NCBI GenBank assembly: GCA_016712865.1 | Contig: JADJQH010000008.1 | Coordinates: forward strand, 1-64,000 | Reading direction: 5' to 3' | Origin: Dokdonella sp. | Lineage (GTDB): Bacteria > Pseudomonadota > Gammaproteobacteria > Xanthomonadales > Rhodanobacteraceae | DNA: 64,000 nt | Translations under genes and position numbers: made by a program | The notes under the pieces: model-generated | Database searches by the model: none | What the model was told of the DNA's origin: nothing | Seen by the model: the letters and a program-made list of their open reading frames with translations, nothing else | Part shown: positions 61,733-64,000 of the stretch, piece after piece | How positions within the stretch are numbered: position 1 is the first letter of the stretch | Layout: the number at the start of each line of letters is the position of its first letter

Positions 61733-63919
61733 CTATTGGGATTGCTGCTCACCTCCCTTTGAATCGAGCAAGCCGAGGCGGCGAAAAACGGCGTTGCTCG
61801 ATATCGCGCTTTCCGGAACGCCCAGTTGACGAGCACGGGCAATTCGTTCTCGCGCGGCCTTGATGTCTCCGAGCCGGGCAAAGGTTTCGGCATTGAACAT
61901 CGCTACCTCGGCCTCGTGCACCTGCAGTCGCTCCGCGCGATGAACCAAGGCCAGGGCCAGTTCCTTATCTCCGAGGATTGCGCGGTACAGACCCAGCGCC
62001 GCGATGGCGCGGGCATCGTCTGAATTGATATCAACGTATTGCTGTGCGCGAGTGGCGGCTTGCTCAAACGCCTCGTGTGCTTCATGTTGCGTGGTCGCTT
62101 GTGCATTCAAGGCCATTCCCAGATTGGCCCAGGCCATGAAGTCGGTCGGGTTGAGTGCCAACGCGCGGCGTTGCAGTTTCACGGATTCGGCAAAGTCGCC
62201 GGCTTGAAATCGGATGAATCCCAGATCAGTCAACGCAGAGTAGCGCGGTTCAATGGCTATTGATCGCTGCAAAGCCTGCTCTGCATCGGCCGTATTGCCG
62301 CTGGCTCCCAGCAACCCCCCCAATGCGATCCACAAGTCGGCATTGTCCGGCGCCAATTCGACCGCCTTGCGGTACGCACCGATGGCCGGCTTCAACTGGC
62401 CATCAAGATAGTGCTGATAGCCGATTGCTGCATGGACCAGTGGGTCGTTGGGGCTGATTGCCAGTGCCTTCGCGAAGTATTCCTTGACCTGTTCCGGTTG
62501 TTTCTTGAGTGCGTATATCTTTGCCAATCCGATATTGGACTCCACTGCGGTGGCCGGGTCACTGGCGGCGTGCTTGAACTCGACAATTGCCTGATCCAGT
62601 TGCCCCTGCACCCGGTACAGATCGCCAAGTGCAATGCTGACCTCGGCCAGCGAGGAATCCATGTTGAGCGCGCGCTGGCAGGCGATGCGGGCATTCTCGT
62701 ACGCAGTCGCGCTGTGCAGATTCTCGAAATTGCGGATCTCCGCGAGGCAGATGCCGGCCTGCGCACGCGCAAACCCGCTGTCCTTTTGCAAGGCGTGGTC
62801 AAAGCGGGCAATGGCCTGCTGGTCGCTGTCGGCGGCCTTGGCCTGGCGCAGCAGTTGCAGGCCTTCCAGGTAGTCATCGAAGGCCTCGACATTCTTGGTC
62901 GGACTCAGGCGTTTGCGCAGCGCATCGCGTTCCGCGGGCAGCACGCCCAACAGGGACTCGACGACTTCGTTGGCAATCCGGCTTTGCGTGTCGAACACAT
63001 CGAGCAAGCGTCGATCAAAGGTTTCACTCCACACGGTGAAACCGGTGCGGGTGTCGGAAAGGCGGGCACTGATGCGCAATGCATCGCCTTCACGACGCAC
63101 ACTGGCTTCCAGCACCGTTGCGACGCCCAGCTTCGCGCCGAGTGCCTTGGCATCCCCCGAAGCTTCGCGCACCGCAGGCGTGATCGACGCCGCCACCTTG
63201 AGCCCGGCTACCGATGAAAGCGCGCTGCGCATTTCTTCGGTAAGGCCATCCACAAAATATCCGTTGTCGGCACCGCCCAGGTTGGTGAAAGGCAGCACCG
63301 CGATGGATGCAGCCGGCCGTGTCGATTGCGAATCGCCGCGCTGATTGAGAAACACAACGAGCCCCGCAATCAGCACACCAAGGCCGAGCACCAGCAGAGA
63401 AGAAGTCAATCCAATCCTTCGACGCGGTGCAATCAAATCCTCTGCCGCCGCGGCTGAAGCGGCAGCCTTGTCCGTGGCGCGTCGGCCACCAGCGACTACG
63501 GACGCGCCAGCGTCTGGCGCAGTCGGGAGCGGTTGATCTGCGGCTGATGGGCTTGTCGATGCTCCAAGCGGCGCGAAATGCCCGCTACGTGCCGGGATGC
63601 GTTCCACCTCGGCAAGAAACCGGTAGCCGACGCCATGCAGGGTCTGGATGTAACGGGGATTTTCGGCATCGTCGCCGAGCGCCTTGCGCAAATGACCGAC
63701 GACGCGATTGAGCACACCGGGAGTGACATGGCGATGGCCCCAGACCTGATCCAGCAGGTCGTCGCGGGCCAATGCCTTGCCGGCACTTTCGAGCAAGGCG
63801 ACCAATACCGCGAAGGCCTTGGGCTCCAGTTCCAGGTCAACACCATTCCGGACCACCCGGCGCGCGCCTGGGTCGACTTTGATGTCGCCGAAACTGTAGG
63901 TGACGCCCGCCACGTCCAT
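61733..63919 (-). CDS. Membrane winged-helix regulator with TPR sensor domain (CadC-like)
   Basis: 728 residues. The OmpR/PhoB-type DNA-binding domain is N-terminal (residues 1-105: FGDIKVDPGARRVVRNGVDLELEPKAFAVL, GVLNRVVGHLRKALGDD, YIQTLHGVGYRFLA). A linker rich in Ala and Pro leads to one membrane helix (LTSSLLVLGLGVLIAGLVVFL, about 172-192). The periplasmic part starts with the SIAVLPFTNLGG domain and continues with about eight TPR repeats (DLYRVQGQLDQAIVEFKHA, YQHYLDGQLKPAIGAYRKAVELAP, GFIRFQAGDFAESVKLQRRALALNP). This type senses a signal outside and acts on DNA at the membrane without a kinase. Target genes unknown; the small gene downstream is the first candidate. Confidence 0.92.
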   Translation of the reverse strand: MDVAGVTYSFGDIKVDPGARRVVRNGVDLELEPKAFAVLVALLESAGKALARDDLLDQVWGHRHVTPGVLNRVVGHLRKALGDDAENPRYIQTLHGVGYRFLAEVERIPARSGHFAPLGASTSPSAADQPLPTAPDAGASVVAGGRRATDKAAASAAAAEDLIAPRRRIGLTSSLLVLGLGVLIAGLVVFLNQRGDSQSTRPAASIAVLPFTNLGGADNGYFVDGLTEEMRSALSSVAGLKVAASITPAVREASGDAKALGAKLGVATVLEASVRREGDALRISARLSDTRTGFTVWSETFDRRLLDVFDTQSRIANEVVESLLGVLPAERDALRKRLSPTKNVEAFDDYLEGLQLLRQAKAADSDQQAIARFDHALQKDSGFARAQAGICLAEIRNFENLHSATAYENARIACQRALNMDSSLAEVSIALGDLYRVQGQLDQAIVEFKHAASDPATAVESNIGLAKIYALKKQPEQVKEYFAKALAISPNDPLVHAAIGYQHYLDGQLKPAIGAYRKAVELAPDNADLWIALGGLLGASGNTADAEQALQRSIAIEPRYSALTDLGFIRFQAGDFAESVKLQRRALALNPTDFMAWANLGMALNAQATTQHEAHEAFEQAATRAQQYVDINSDDARAIAALGLYRAILGDKELALALVHRAERLQVHEAEVAMFNAETFARLGDIKAARERIARARQLGVPESAISSNAVFRRLGLLDSKGGEQQSQ

Positions 63920-64000
63920 CAGGGGATCCCTTGTCCGGGTCCGCCACGGAAAGATAACCCCTAACGCGCCAAAGATTACAAAAAACCTGAATTCGACCGT

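Overview
The window looks like a chromosomal segment of a high-GC gammaproteobacterium of the order Lysobacterales (Xanthomonadales), probably near Rhodanobacteraceae/Dokdonella. This rests on the gene orders gpmI-envC-ctpA and slt-epimerase-cca, the abundance of TonB-dependent receptors and secreted peptidases, a REP/RAYT repeat system, and secreted proteins with lineage-type C-terminal tails. The order-level call is fairly secure; genus is a guess.

Base quality is uneven. In 1-3500 the genes (a cupredoxin-like secreted protein, phnA, a complete but shattered EF-G gene) break every few hundred bases. Between 3800 and 17800 several housekeeping genes (ADOP permease, M28 peptidase, gpmI, envC) carry one to three single-base frameshifts, mostly at homopolymers. 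After about 17800 every gene reads through. This gradient suggests an incompletely corrected contig end rather than real decay.

Layout. 3.8-6.9 kb: PadR regulator plus ADOP permease operon. 7.0-7.8 kb: DUF2752 and zinc-ribbon CD225 membrane proteins. 8-12 kb: repeats, then a Fur-type siderophore receptor with PKHD hydroxylase. 12-19 kb: M28 peptidase, VNG-repeat secreted protein, gpmI-envC-ctpA. 19-26 kb: secreted protein, TIGR03032 protein, amino-acid permease, Tat-exported M24 peptidase, exported M20 amidohydrolase, tandem NTF2-like protein. 27-28.2 kb: a REP-associated transposase (rayT) inside a cluster of 12 REPs. 28.2-35 kb: one-chain succinyl-CoA:3-ketoacid CoA-transferase, alkaline phosphatase, FMN glutamate-synthase-like protein, GT39 glycosyltransferase. 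35-36.8 kb: hipBA with three phased operators. 37-37.6 kb: tRNA-Arg(CCG) followed by repeated copies of its 5' end. 37.6-46 kb: beta-helix protein, cytochrome c5, glnA with NtrC site and sigma-54 promoter, acpH, hydrolase-zapE, second M20 amidohydrolase. 46-50.5 kb: cca, epimerase, slt. 50.8-64 kb: two large TonB receptors, acetyltransferase, PAS-GGDEF protein, P-domain protein, DUF11 protein with a C-terminal sorting-type tail, a small unknown protein, and a winged-helix/TPR regulator.

Themes: uptake and degradation of extracellular peptides (three TonB receptors, M20 x2, M24, M28, permease), cell-wall remodelling (EnvC, CtpA, Slt, ZapE), and a dense population of dispersed repeats. The most interesting items are the REP/REPIN system with an inverted loop in one copy, the phased hipBA operators, the tRNA-Arg 5'-end repeats, a 166-bp nested-palindrome element, and an IFxxGF(E/D) tail shared by three unrelated exported proteins.
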